Of a stretch of DNA of 64,000 bases, positions 38,745 through 48,149 are shown in pieces. Under the pieces are notes generated by a model. It made no database searches, was not told where the DNA came from, and worked only from the letters and a program-made list of their open reading frames with translations. Source of the stretch: Dermatemys mawii (Eukaryota; Chordata; Testudines; Dermatemydidae); the NCBI GenBank assembly GCA_007922305.1, contig ML677334.1:15277360-15341359 (forward strand), written 5' to 3'. Every line of letters begins with the position of its first letter. Position 1 is the first letter of the stretch. The translations under genes and the position numbers were made by a program.

Positions 38745-38943
38745 CAAGGCATTTTAAGTTGTTAGTTTACTGGGTAGGTAGCAGAGCAGTACCATGAGAA
38801 GAGTATAACAGGAAGATGGCAGAACTGAAACCTTTCAAAGTTTTGGCCCAAGCGAGGGGCCATGGGAGCATCATTGGAGCTCCCCGCCTCTGGTGCCAAC
38901 ATGTTGTGGTCCGGCCCTGGCAAAATTAGAGGGAACCCTGCTT
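38745..38943. mobile_element. hAT-like end sequence
   Basis: The block ends 'aaaattagagggaaccctg', i.e. reads 'cagggttccctctaatttt' in reverse, a hAT-like terminus distinct from that of the neighbouring transposon. It contains 'ggggagctccaatgatgctc' in reverse. No left end was found. Confidence 0.4.
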
Positions 38944-39231
38944 TTGACAAGCAGGATGCATGTGCTGTACAGAATACTTTTTCTCTGAAGAAAATAGATC
39001 CTGCTGGAAATGTGTTGCAGTTCTACCTTTAGCCACCAGTGGCTGCTGTTTCATCAGAACAGAGAATAGCCATTTGGAAGCCCACGTGGTTCCAGCTGCA
39101 GATAGGGAAGAGAAGAGGCTGAGGCCTTTCGGACCAGGTCAGGAGCATGGGATATGGGAGTTGGGCACTGTGGGGCACATGAGGCCGTTGGGAGTCACAG
39201 ACTGGGGTTCAAAAGAGCTAGTGGAGGGGAC

Positions 39232-39420
39232 ATGTTAGGATATAGATATTCAGGCCTGTTTGCAAAGGCCTATACTTTTAGAATGTAGGTGTATTCTTAT
39301 CACTTAGCTAGTTCTAGAGGTGTAAAATAAAGCATCAAGATCACGCTCTGCCTGCTTCTGGGCCTTCTCTCCCTAGGATAATCTGCGGTCTTGTTCTTAG
39401 GCTGAGGCCTTTGGCTAAAC
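39232..39420 (+). mobile_element. LTR-like block with AATAAA
   Basis: The sequence begins TGTTAGG, carries 'gtaaaataaagcatcaag' (polyadenylation signal near 39328) and continues into 'ggccttctctccctaggata'. I remember this as an interspersed turtle repeat but cannot name its class. No primer-binding site or coding region is adjacent. Confidence 0.3.
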
Positions 39421-41023
39421 ACTGGGGGCAGCCATCAGCTGGGAAGCTACGGTCACATTCCAAACACACCAAGGGCACTGGAGCCCTTCCAAAAGTTGGG
39501 GGGGATGACATGACAGGGGACCCCACCCCCGATGTCCTGCCCCCACCAAGGCCCCAACCTTGGCCAAAAGGGAAGCCAGAGTGGGGCTGGGGAGCCCTTC
39601 CCTCTGCCTGGGGTGGGGATTGGGCAAAAGCAGGCTCCTGCCTGTGTCTTTGCCCCCCACTCCCCCGCCCCGGAGGCCCCACCCAGGGCAGATGGAGGGT
39701 CCATGACTCTGCGGCTCCTCACAGCTGCCTGTGTGGCTCACACCATGGCCGGGCTGCAGCTCTGAGTCCCCAGGCCGAAGCTGGGTCAGGGAGAGCCTCA
39801 CGGGCAGCTGAGAGAAGCTGCGAGGTTGCAGACCCGCCACCTGCCTTGGGTGGGCAGGGAATCCAGAGGACACAGCCCGGGGGATGCTCTCAGCTCCCCT
39901 CACCCCCTGGGTAGTTGGAAAGTCCACCACAGATCCCCACAGCAGCCAGGAGTCCCTGGCCAGGCTCAACGCTGGACTGGCTCGGGGTGGGGCCTAGAGG
40001 GGACGGAAGTGGGGTCTGCCCTGCTGAAAAGTAATGGGCAAGGCCCATCCCCTTCAAAAAGTGGGTGGGCACTGGCCCTCCTGACATCCAGTTATGGCAC
40101 CACTGATTCCCACGCAGCTTGGGGCTGGAGGAGATGTCGCAGGAGGTGACGATTCCCATCCTCCTTCACCGTCTACCCCTAGCTGCCTGGACGGGCCTGG
40201 GAGGATGCAGAGTGGGCCTGTCACCAGCGGTGGTGAGAAGTCACAGGCAGCAGCAAAGAAAACAACAAGCAGGAGAGGGAGGTAGCATTTGTTGCTGCTT
40301 CCCCAGCCGCACTCACTAGCTGATCCCCAGACCGGCTCATCCAAGAAGCCTGACCCCCAGCGTGGCCAGCACAGGAGATGGCACAGCAGCTAACTCATCC
40401 TGCCCCAGCATTGTGAGACTTTCCCAGGGCCCCCCAAGTTGCCCAGGGCCCCAGGGCATGGGCCCCCCAGGCTGGTGCATTAATCCACCACTGCAAAGGC
40501 TACCAAGCACACGATCCCGCCTTCGGAACGCCTGGAATGCCGGGCGGAGACAGAACTCTTGAGGAGTGACCACAACAGCCAATCAGAAGGCAGCGTTCGG
40601 AGACAAAAGGGCTGGCTTACAGTCGATTGTTGGCTGTTGCTGGAGTGGAGCCGAGAGAGACGCAACACAGCCGGGGAGGTGCCCATTGACCTTCCCACTT
40701 TGAATTTTATTGGTGGCCACTGGGCCACATCTCTCAGAGACAGAGACCAGCAACCCCAGGGAAGAACCTGAATTGGCCCCTGACTAGAGAGCAGGGAGAC
40801 TGAGGACCTGGTAACCATCTCCATGTTTGCTTGTTTTCTATCTTTGTACCTCCGTTTCCCTATCTGACCAATGAAGGGATAGACTCTGCTCAAACTCCTG
40901 ATAGTAGTGAGTCCTGATCAGACCATGAACATTAAACACTCTCAACTCAGAAGGACGGTGGGTGAGTGTTTGGGAAAGAATTCCGACTGATTTTCTGCTG
41001 GGCTCCATCCAAAGCCAATAACG
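39421..41023. other. GC-rich island without a supportable gene
   Basis: This begins a GC-rich domain that contrasts sharply with the AT-rich surroundings. Long frames on both strands (for example 39411-39914 on + and 39415-39969 on -) are proline/glycine-rich and overlap antisense, as expected from composition alone. A CCAAT-type 'cagccaatcag' occurs near 40577, but no TATA, CpG-dense core or convincing first exon is evident. Confidence 0.4.
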
Positions 41024-41830
41024 AAGGCTGTCAATTCATCGCAGTTTTGATCACACTGTTAAACAATAATTGAATACTAATTTAAATGTATGATCAATAT
41101 TTCTGAATTTTTTAAATATTTTCAAATATATTCATTTCAATTACAATACAGAATACAAAAACAGCTAGGTGTCCTTGTGGCACTTTAGAGCCTAACACAT
41201 TTATCTGGGCATAAGCTTTCGTGGGCTATGCTCAAATAAAAGTGGTAGTCTCTAAGGTGCCACAAGGACTGCTCATTGTTTTTGCTGATACAGACTAACA
41301 TGGCTACTCCTCTGAAACACAATACAAATACAGTGCTCACTGTATATTATTATTTTTATTACGAATATTTGCACCATAAAAAGATAAAAGAAATAGTATT
41401 TTTCGATTCACCTCAGACAAGTACTGTAGTGTAATCTCTTTATCGTGAAAGTGCAATGTCCAAATGTAGAAATATTTTAACATAATGGCACTCCTAAACA
41501 AACCAATGTAAAGCTTTAGAGCCTACAAGTCCACTCAGTCTTACTTCTTGTTGAAGTTTGTTTCCATTTGCAGGAGATTATGCTGCCCCTTTCTTATTTA
41601 CAATATCACCTTAAAGTGAGGACAGGCATTTGCAGGGCACTATTGTAGCCAGTGTTGCAAGGATTGACGTGCCAGTTATGCTAAACATTTGTATGCCCCT
41701 CATGCTTCTACCTGAAGATTGCCCTGTCATTTTTGATCTTTTTTTACAGTGCAAATATTTGTAATAAAAATAATAATTAGGGCTGTCAATTCATTACAGT
41801 TAATGTATGTGATTAACTCAAAGTAAATTA
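41024..41830. mobile_element. Interspersed repeat with terminal direct copies, split by a SINE
   Basis: The block starts 'aaggctgtcaattcatcgca' and meets a second 'gggctgtcaattcattacag' at 41780. In between are 'agcctacaagtccactcagt', 'gcaaatatttg' and similar strings that I recall from a very common turtle/bird repeat. No coding capacity is visible in this copy. The SINE at 41165-41319 interrupts it, so the SINE is younger. Confidence 0.5.
41165..41319 (-). mobile_element. tRNA-derived SINE with inverted (fold-back) 3' part
   Basis: Read on -, the SINE head starts at 41319 ('gtttcagaggagtagccatg') and runs to 'cttttatttgagca' near 41231. It is then followed by an inverted copy of its own middle and 3' part (41165-41230 on +: 'gtccttgtggcactttagag', 'ggcataagctttcgtgggct'). 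The two arms 41171-41203 and 41235-41269 are imperfect inverted repeats. Flanks 'gaatacaaaaacag' (41151-41164) and 'caatacaaatacag' (41320-41333) are a 14-bp duplication with two mismatches. Confidence 0.75.
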
Positions 41831-42929
41831 TGGCATTATTTTTTGTAACAAGAATTAATTGCACACCAGAGCACCGTGCTTGGGTGGGGGAGGGGAGCGC
41901 CAATGTCTTGTCTCTGGGGGATGGATTCCCCTCCTCCCACCATGCTGCTCCACTGCTGCACCCACCTCCTTGCCCTGCCGCCTCCCTGGAGCCACGCCTG
42001 GCCAAGCTGCTCTGTACTGGGCGCATGCCCACTGTCTGCTGCACAGAGCAGGGGTCGGAGTGGGGGGCTGATATCGCAGTGTCTCCATCTGGTAGCTGCT
42101 GAGCTGAGGTTGGGGAACAGGGGACACCTGTCTGCTGTTGCCACTGGCTCAGGAGTGAAGCCTGGGCACCTGGGTTCTCTGCCTTCTCAGGCTGGGGAGG
42201 GAGTGTGGCCTGCGGCTACAGGAGGAAGATGCCTGTCCAGACTGACTACAGGTCTCTGTCACTGACCCCACCGCTCTAAAGGGATGAGATTCCCTAGGAG
42301 TCCCAACACTGGGGGAGCTTTCTGCCAGAGTGTGCAGATCCCAGTCCAGGTGCCCCGCGGGGAGCATAGGATGACAGAGAGTCACCCCAGCTGTGGGGAA
42401 GACAGGCTCATTGGCAAGAGGCTGCGTTGCCCCAAATTCACGGTTTCTCCCTGCTCAGTTCCAGGATGGACGTGCTGAGGAGGATGTGGAGGAGGAAATC
42501 TCAGCGGATGGCTCCAGAGCCAGAGGGGGGCAACTGCCAGGATGCCCAGACTGAGAGCTGCCCCTCCATCCCCTTGGCAAGGGAAGCAGCTCCCGGCCGG
42601 CCAAGGAGATAGACCCGCTCGGCAACACTGCTCTGGGTTTGGTGCTGCTGGAAGGCCAGACCTCAGGAGCCCAGCCCCACTGCAGGCAAGGAGACCCCCT
42701 GGGCATGGGGAGGAGCAAGGGACCGTTCACACCCGGTCACTCTGTCAGAGACATTGGGGGGATCCCAGCCCAGGGGTCTGGACTGAGCTGCATGAGTCCA
42801 ATGATGTCATCAGGGCATGCGGGGAGCTGCTGGGAAGTGGATCCCTGATGCTTTGGGGCAACTCTCAGAGAGGATGGGACAGTGAAGAGTCCCATTGGCC
42901 ATAGGGCCATAGAGTCTGTGGGAGGGGCA
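41831..42929. other. GC-rich DNA; possible but unproven exon
   Basis: The polypyrimidine 'tttctccctgctcag' ends at about 42460 and precedes an ATG at 42466, which opens a 48-codon basic/acidic frame (MDVLRRMWRRKSQRMAPEPE). This could be a first coding exon, but the frame stops at 42610 and I recognise no family. The rest is unassigned. Confidence 0.25.
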
Positions 42930-43490
42930 GTGTGGGGATCTCTCTGCCATGGGCCCTGGGGCTGTGGGGTCTGTAGGAGGGGTAGTACGGGGATCTCTCT
43001 GCTGTGGGGCTCTGGGGCTGACGGGTCTGTGGGAGGAGCAGTGTGGGGATCCTTCTGCCATGGGGCCCTGGGGCTGAGAGGTCTGTAGAAGGGGCAGTGC
43101 GGGGATCCCACTGCCATGGAGCTCTAAGGTCTGTGAGAGGGGCAGTGTGGGGATCTCTCTGCCATGGGGCTCTGGGGCTGAGTGGTCTGTGGGAGGGGCA
43201 GTGTGGGGATCTCTCAGACATGGGCCATGAGGCTGAGAGGTCTGTAGGTAGGGCAGTGCGGGGATCTCTTTGCCATGGGGCCCTGGGGCTGAGGGGTCTA
43301 TAAGAGGAGCAGTGTGGGGATCCCTCTGCCGTTGTGCTTTGGGGTCTGTGAGAGGGGCAGTGTGGGGAATCTCTCTGCTATGGGATGCTGGGGCTGAGAG
43401 GTCTGTGAGAGGGGCAGTGTGGGGATCTCTCTGCCATGGGCCCTGAGGCTGAGGGGTCTGTAGGAGGGGCAGTGCGGGGATCTCTCTGTG
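42930..43490. repeat. Minisatellite, ~55-bp unit, ~10 copies
   Basis: The phrase 'gggaggggcagtgtgggga' followed by 'tctctctgccatgggg' and 'ctggggctgagaggtctgt' recurs about every 49-62 bases (ggggatc at about 42934, 42991, 43046, 43101, 43150, 43206, 43258, 43316, 43423 and 43477, plus a ggggaatc variant near 43365). Copies differ by substitutions and small deletions. Glycine-rich frames on + and proline/serine-rich frames on - are products of the repeat. Confidence 0.9.
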
Positions 43491-43580
43491 ATGTGGTGCT
43501 TACATGGGTGGAGGAAACGTTAAACCTTCTCTCCCCATCCCTTCACAACCCTGTCCTTCCTCTACCCCCTTCTCCCCACA

Positions 43581-45359
43581 GCTGCAGCAAGAGTCCTGGC
43601 CATAGAAGAAAAGAGAGAGGAAGACCAGCTATACACAGAGCAGGAGAAGGAGGAGGAGGAGGAGAACTTATCTGGGGAAGAGGAAGAAAAGGAGGAAGAG
43701 GAAGACAGTTTGTCTGGGGAAGAGGAAGATGAGGAGCAGGACAACTTGTCTGGGGAAGAGGAAGAAAAGGAGGACAACTTGTCTGGGGAAGAGGGAGAAG
43801 AGGAAGAAGAGGCAGACACTTGTCTGGGGAAGAGGAAGAAGAGGAAGAAGAGGAGGACAACTTGTCTGGGGAAGAGGAAGAAGAGGAGGAGGAGGACAAC
43901 TTGTCTGGGGAAGAGGAAGAAGAGGAGAGGAGGAAGAGAAGAAGGCGGACATCTTGTCTGGGGAAGAGGGAGAAGAGGAGGAGATGGACATCTTGTCTGG
44001 GGAAGAGAGAGAAGAGGAGGAGGAGGTGGACATCTTGTCTGGGGAAGAGGAAGAAGAGGAGGAAGAGGACAACTCCTCTGGGGAAGAGGAAGAACAGGAA
44101 GAAGTGGAGGAGGCGGACCACTTGTCTGGGGAAGAGGAGGAGAAGGAGCTCTTCATAGAAGAGGAAGATGACTTGATCACAGAGAAGGAGGAGGAAGAAG
44201 AAGGAAGAGAAGGATGTGGCCCTGGTGGAGGAACACCTGATCATGGAGCAAAAGGAAGAAGAGGAGGACCTGGCCATGGATCAGGAAGATGAGCAGCTGC
44301 CTATGGAGGAAGAGGAAGAGGACCTAGCCATGGGAGTGGAGCACCTGGTCATGGAGCAGGTAGAAGAGGAGGACCTGACTACAGAGGAGAAAGAGGAGGG
44401 GCTGGACCAGAAGGAGGAGAAGGAAGAGAACCTGGCCAGAGAGGAGGAGGAGGAGGAGGAGAAGGACGAAAAGCTGGCCATGGAGAAGGAGTGGGAGGAA
44501 GAGGACCTGACCCCAGAGGAGAAGGAGGAGGACGTGGCCATGCAGTGGGAAGAAGAAAAGGTTGAGGACCTGGCTGTAGACTAAGAGGAACCAGGAATGG
44601 AGGAGGACAAGGATATGCCGATGCAGGGTGATCCAGGGGGTGGACCTGGCCCTGGAGGAGGAGAAGCAAGAGCACTTAGCCAGAGAGGAGGATGAGGAGG
44701 AGGAAAAGGAGGAGGAGAACCTGACCACGGAGGAGGAGAGGGAGGACCTGGCTTTAGAGGAGGAAGTGGAGGACGGGGAGGACCTGGCTAAGGGAATGGA
44801 GCACGTTGTCATGGAGAAGAAAGTGGAAGAGGACGACTTGGATGAGGAGGAGGAGGGCAAGGCCAAGTCCTCCTCCATCTCCATGACTAGGTCCCCCATG
44901 CCCAGGTTGTCGTCCTCCTCCTCTATCACCTTCTCCTCCATGGCCATTTCCTCCTCTTTCTTGGCCAGGTTACAAGAGGAAGACATGGGCATGAAAGAGA
45001 AGGACAAAGAGGAAGACCTGGATGCAAAGGAGGAGGACACGGTCTGTCAATTCGGCGGAGAACATGACAGCAGAGGAAGAGGAGGAGCTGGAGGAGTAGG
45101 AGGATCTGGCCACAGAAGAGGAGCAGGTGGTAGTCCTGGCCATGGAGAAGGAGGACCAGGCCATGGAGGAGGAGATTGGAGAAGGTGAAGAGGAGGAGCA
45201 GGAGAACTTGGCCACCGAGGAGAATGAGATGGAGGAAGGAACAGTGCCACAGGGGAGCGGAGAACCTGGACATGGAAGAGGAAGTGGAGGAGGCGGAAAA
45301 TCTGAACAAGGAAAAAACTGCCTAGACGTTGTCAGCATCCTGGAGATGGTTCATGACAA
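43581..45359 (+). CDS. Glutamate-rich repetitive open region, candidate large exon or pseudogene
   Basis: A strong acceptor-like tract 'cccccttctccccacag' ends at 43580 and a donor-like 'gacaag|gtacaa' occurs at 45359. The frame from the acceptor reads AAARVLAIEEKREEDQLYTE, then repeats of DNLSGEEEEE (to about 44140). It then passes into a second repeat type built on EEEDLAMEEE, EENLAREEE and EHLVMEQ (44216-45320). Alternate pieces need a shift of one or two bases, a stop occurs at 44582-44584, and 44861-44969 is inverted. There is no signal peptide or known domain. It could be a fast-evolving acidic host exon, a decayed one, or a low-complexity repeat with accidental coding look. Assembly errors in the repeat could also make the shifts. 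Confidence 0.35.
43660..44140 (+). repeat. Polypurine tandem repeat, ~33-48-bp units
   Basis: The unit core 'gacaacttgtctggggaaga' followed by a variable (gga/gaa)n run repeats about eleven times. Unit length varies by the purine spacer, several times by a number not divisible by three. The + strand is almost all A/G outside the 'cttgtct' core. Confidence 0.9.
44861..44969 (-). repeat. Inverted segment inside the acidic repeat
   Basis: The + strand switches abruptly from purine-rich to pyrimidine-rich (tcctcctccatctccatg...cctcctctttcttggccagg) and back. On - this segment reads LAKKEEEMAMEEKVIEEEDD, the same motif family as its + strand neighbours. The 7-mers 'ggccaag' (44861-44867) and 'cttggcc' (44960-44966) sit at the breakpoints as inverted repeats. 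Confidence 0.8.
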
Positions 45360-45714
45360 GGTACAAACGTTGCAGGAAATGAGTCCATCTTGCCCCTTGC
45401 CCATCCCAGCTTCCTGGAGAGGGGCTTGTTCAGGACGACTCACAGCCCTAATGGGGACACTTATCCTCTAGGATCTGGGAGTGCATAGTAGGAGACATTT
45501 GTCTGACTCAGTCTGGAGTACTCACTCCCTGTAGGTGCTGTCCCAGCCCATGACATGCCTGTGCTGGAGGAGGTGCTGAGTTCAGGGAATGGGTTTTGGC
45601 GGAGGGCGGGGGTGGAGGGAGACATTTAATGTGATCCCCAGGAATGGTTTGGGTGGCATGAGGCGGGGTCTTTGGCTAACAGGTTGTCTCTGTTCTCCAC
45701 CCCCACTTCACAGG

Positions 45715-45825
45715 GCTCGGGACGTGGCAGAGCAGATCTGGTTCCTGACAGTCGAAGCTGCTGTGTGGCACAGATGGACAGTCAAACTTACGTGAACATG
45801 CAGAGGGCACAGCAGGAACAGAAAG
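45715..45825 (+). other. Candidate small exon
   Basis: A good polypyrimidine acceptor ('ctccacccccacttcacag') ends at 45714. A donor-like 'cagaaag|gttaga' is at 45825. The 111 bases between are open in one frame (GSGRGRADLVPDSRSCCVAQ, then MDSQTYVNMQ). The length is a multiple of three. No family is recognised; it could be the exon after the acidic region or chance. Confidence 0.25.
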
Positions 45826-46009
45826 GTTAGATTGAGAGTCTTCTGTTTCCCTGACAATATTTTGCCATTTGGCTGCCCCTGAGAGTACCCATAATAGAAG
45901 CCAGCCTGCATCAAATCATCTTCAACACGCATTGGCACACACAGGGTTTTCATTTTTGGAAGGGCGCTTGCTAGGGTGTTTTTCTCTGAACAAACTGAGC
46001 CTGGATTGG

Positions 46010-47140
46010 CCATTTGGAGGGCCGGAGTTGAACATATCAGTGGCACACACATTAAATGGATTAGGAACTGGATCCCTCACAGATCTCAAAGTATTTGTCA
46101 GTTGGAGTCAATGAATTGGAGGACAAAGAGGAAGACCTGGATGCAAAGGAGGATTCCACCGCCATCATTACTAGGCCAGAGGCTATTCAACATTTCCATC
46201 AATGCCACTGAAGTAAGTATAAAATCACTGCTGATCAAATCAGCTGCGGACACAAAGAAGTGGTAGTGGAAAATAATGAGGGCAGGGCCATCATTCAGAG
46301 CCTTCTGGGTCACGTGGTGATCTGGACCCATTCAAACCAAATGGGTGATCTGGACCCATTCAAACCAAATAGAGCCAAGTGCAGAGTTCTACATCTAGGA
46401 GCAAGGAATGCGGCCACATGGAGAGCAGTGTCTTGGAAAAGGAGTTCGGTGTCCTAGTGCTCAAGTCACTGAACAAGTGCGTCCAGCGTGACGCTGTGGC
46501 CGAAAGGGCGAATGTGATCTTCAGATGCATAAATAGGGAAGTAATGAGTAGGAGCAGGGCATTGGTGAGCAAGATAATGGAATAGTAACAGCCAGTTCTG
46601 GGGTCCGTGGTTTAAAAAGAATGGTGTTAAATTGAAAAGGGTGCAGAAAAGAATCATACAAATGATCTGTGAGCTGGAGAAAATGCCCTACAGTGAGAGA
46701 CTCAGAGCTCAAGCCGTTTAGCTGCTCAGAAGAAGATGGAAAGTTAACTTGTTTACAGGGCTTAAGAACCTTCACTGATGGAAAAATACCAAGTACCAAA
46801 GGGATCTTTAATTTAGCAGAGAGAGGTGTAATAGAAACTAACAACTGGAAGTGAAAGGCAGACACATTCAGATTAGATACAAGGCACACATTTTTAACAG
46901 TGAAGGTGATTAACCACTGGAACAAACTCCCCAGGAATGTGGGGTGTTCTCCATGTGTTGATGTCTCACATCAAGACTGAATGCCTTTCTGGAAGGTACG
47001 CTTTAGCCAAACACAAGTTTTTGGGCTTAATACAGGTGTAGCTGGGTGAAATTTAATGTCCTGGAACATTCAGGAGGTCAGGTGAGATGATCCAATGATC
47101 CCTCTGGCCTTTAGCTCTATGAAACTCTATGAAGCATCGT
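46010..47140 (+). mobile_element. CR1 LINE, 3' part
   Basis: The order of blocks is that of a CR1 3' half: 'cacattaaatggattaggaac', 'ctattcaacatttccatcaatg', 'ggacccattcaaac', 'agttctacatctaggagcaag', 'gcgtgacgctgtggccgaaa', 'cagttctggggtcc', 'attaaccactggaacaaactc' and the end 'ccctctggcctttagctcta' with 'tgaaactctatgaa'. Frames are broken throughout. A 28-bp tandem duplication ('ggtgatctggacccattcaa...', 46316 and 46344) and a patch of foreign acidic-repeat sequence (46120-46153) interrupt it. Confidence 0.8.
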
Positions 47141-48000
47141 GCTCCACTCCCACGCCGATGTGCTTCACCACACAGAAGGGTGGGCAGGACAGCCTGGAGT
47201 GGCCCTGCTCCAAAGCAGCCGTGGTGGAGCGAGAGATGACTGTGGGGACCTGGTGGGAGAACAGGAGATCTTGGACAAGGAGAGGGCTCCCTTGGGCAGG
47301 GAAGCTGATCAGTGGCACTGGAGGGGACAGCACAGAGCAGAGATTCCTGGGGCTGAGGACTGGGTAACAGCCAAGAGGAAATTCTGGGTGTAAACGCTAG
47401 GGGGCAGGTGGGGAATCGTGGGACTGGAGAGGAAGCTGAGGCTGGGGGCAGAAAGGTAGGGGGCAGCTGCAAGAGGCTGGTGTGGGCCACGTTGGAAGGG
47501 AAGGAAGGAATTGGGAGGACAGAGCCCAGCCGTGTTACCAGAGGATACTGCTGGCTGTGTCTGGGAAGCCTCTCTGGGAAGTGCCCAGGGATCAGTGGAG
47601 CCTGAATCTGATATTCTCCTTTGGGCCTCACAGGAACTAAGTGAGGAGCTGGGCCCAGCTCTGTCCTCTCCTGCTACATGGACCCCACGTGAAACCTCCC
47701 GTTCTGGAACCTCCTGCCCAGCTCCGGTGCTGCTCTGACTCAGAGATGCTGCCTCCTCCATGGCCAGGTTCTCCTCCAGCTCCTGACCAGCCTGCGCTGG
47801 TGGGTAAGGGAACACATGGCCACACAGACACACCATGGGCACGGGTGAGGATTGAATCTGGGCCCTTCACCACAAGGGCACAAGCTCTGTCAGGAAGCCA
47901 TGGAAAGCTCTGCCTGCAGACACCCCCTCTCCATTCCTGCTGCCAGACTGTTGCCGGCGGTGACAATGAAGGAGCAGGAGAACTCCTACAAGAGATCCCC
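47141..48000. other. GC-rich DNA, no supportable gene
   Basis: An acceptor-like 'cctttgggcctcacag' ends at 47632, but the sequence after it has stops in all frames within 100 bases. Overlapping long frames on both strands reflect composition. Confidence 0.35.
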
Positions 48001-48012
48001 TGGGCTGCACAA

Positions 48013-48137
48013 GTCAGAGGGGTAGCTGTGTTAGTCTGGATCAGCAAAAGCGACAGAGTCCAGTGGCACCTTATAGACTAACAGACCTATTGGAGCATAA
48101 GCTTTCGTGGGTGAATACCCACTTTGTCAGATGCAGT
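48013..48137 (+). mobile_element. tRNA-derived SINE with a perfect 12-bp target duplication
   Basis: It holds 'gaggggtagctgtgttagtct', 'ccttatagactaacagacc' and 'gagcataagctttcgtgggt'. The 12-mer 'tgggctgcacaa' occurs at 48001-48012 and 48138-48149. The intact duplication and low decay suggest a relatively late insertion. Confidence 0.9.
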
Positions 48138-48149
48138 TGGGCTGCACAA

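Larger units (their letters stand above)
36467..38919 (+). mobile_element. hAT transposon (ZMYM1-like group), decayed
   Basis: The left end 'caggactggcc' is matched by an inverted right end 'ggtccggccctg' near 38919. Between them is a broken transposase. The flanking 8-mers do not match, and the right boundary may belong to an adjacent hAT MITE, so the limits are tentative. The stretch 37120-37890 shows no transposase similarity I recognise and may be another insertion or simply eroded. Confidence 0.6.

Noticed and set aside
39411..39969. Long overlapping open frames on both strands (167 and 184 codons)
   Set aside because: They are antisense to each other, rich in P/G/S, lack domains and arise from high GC content with few stop codons.
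40559..40771. Promoter with CCAAT box and first exon
   Set aside because: A single CCAAT match without TATA, CpG island or splice-supported exon is not enough.
42737..43303. Minus-strand SPHCPSHRP repeats and plus-strand GAVWGSLCHG repeats as a repetitive protein
   Set aside because: Both are simple translations of the 55-bp minisatellite; unit length varies out of frame.
43543..44277. A 244-codon serine/leucine-rich frame on the minus strand
   Set aside because: It is the complement of the polypurine repeat; TCC/CTC repeats give S/L/P runs without a stop. No independent signal supports it.
47632..47790. Exon after the acceptor-like site at 47632
   Set aside because: All three frames meet stops within about 100 bases and no domain is recognised.
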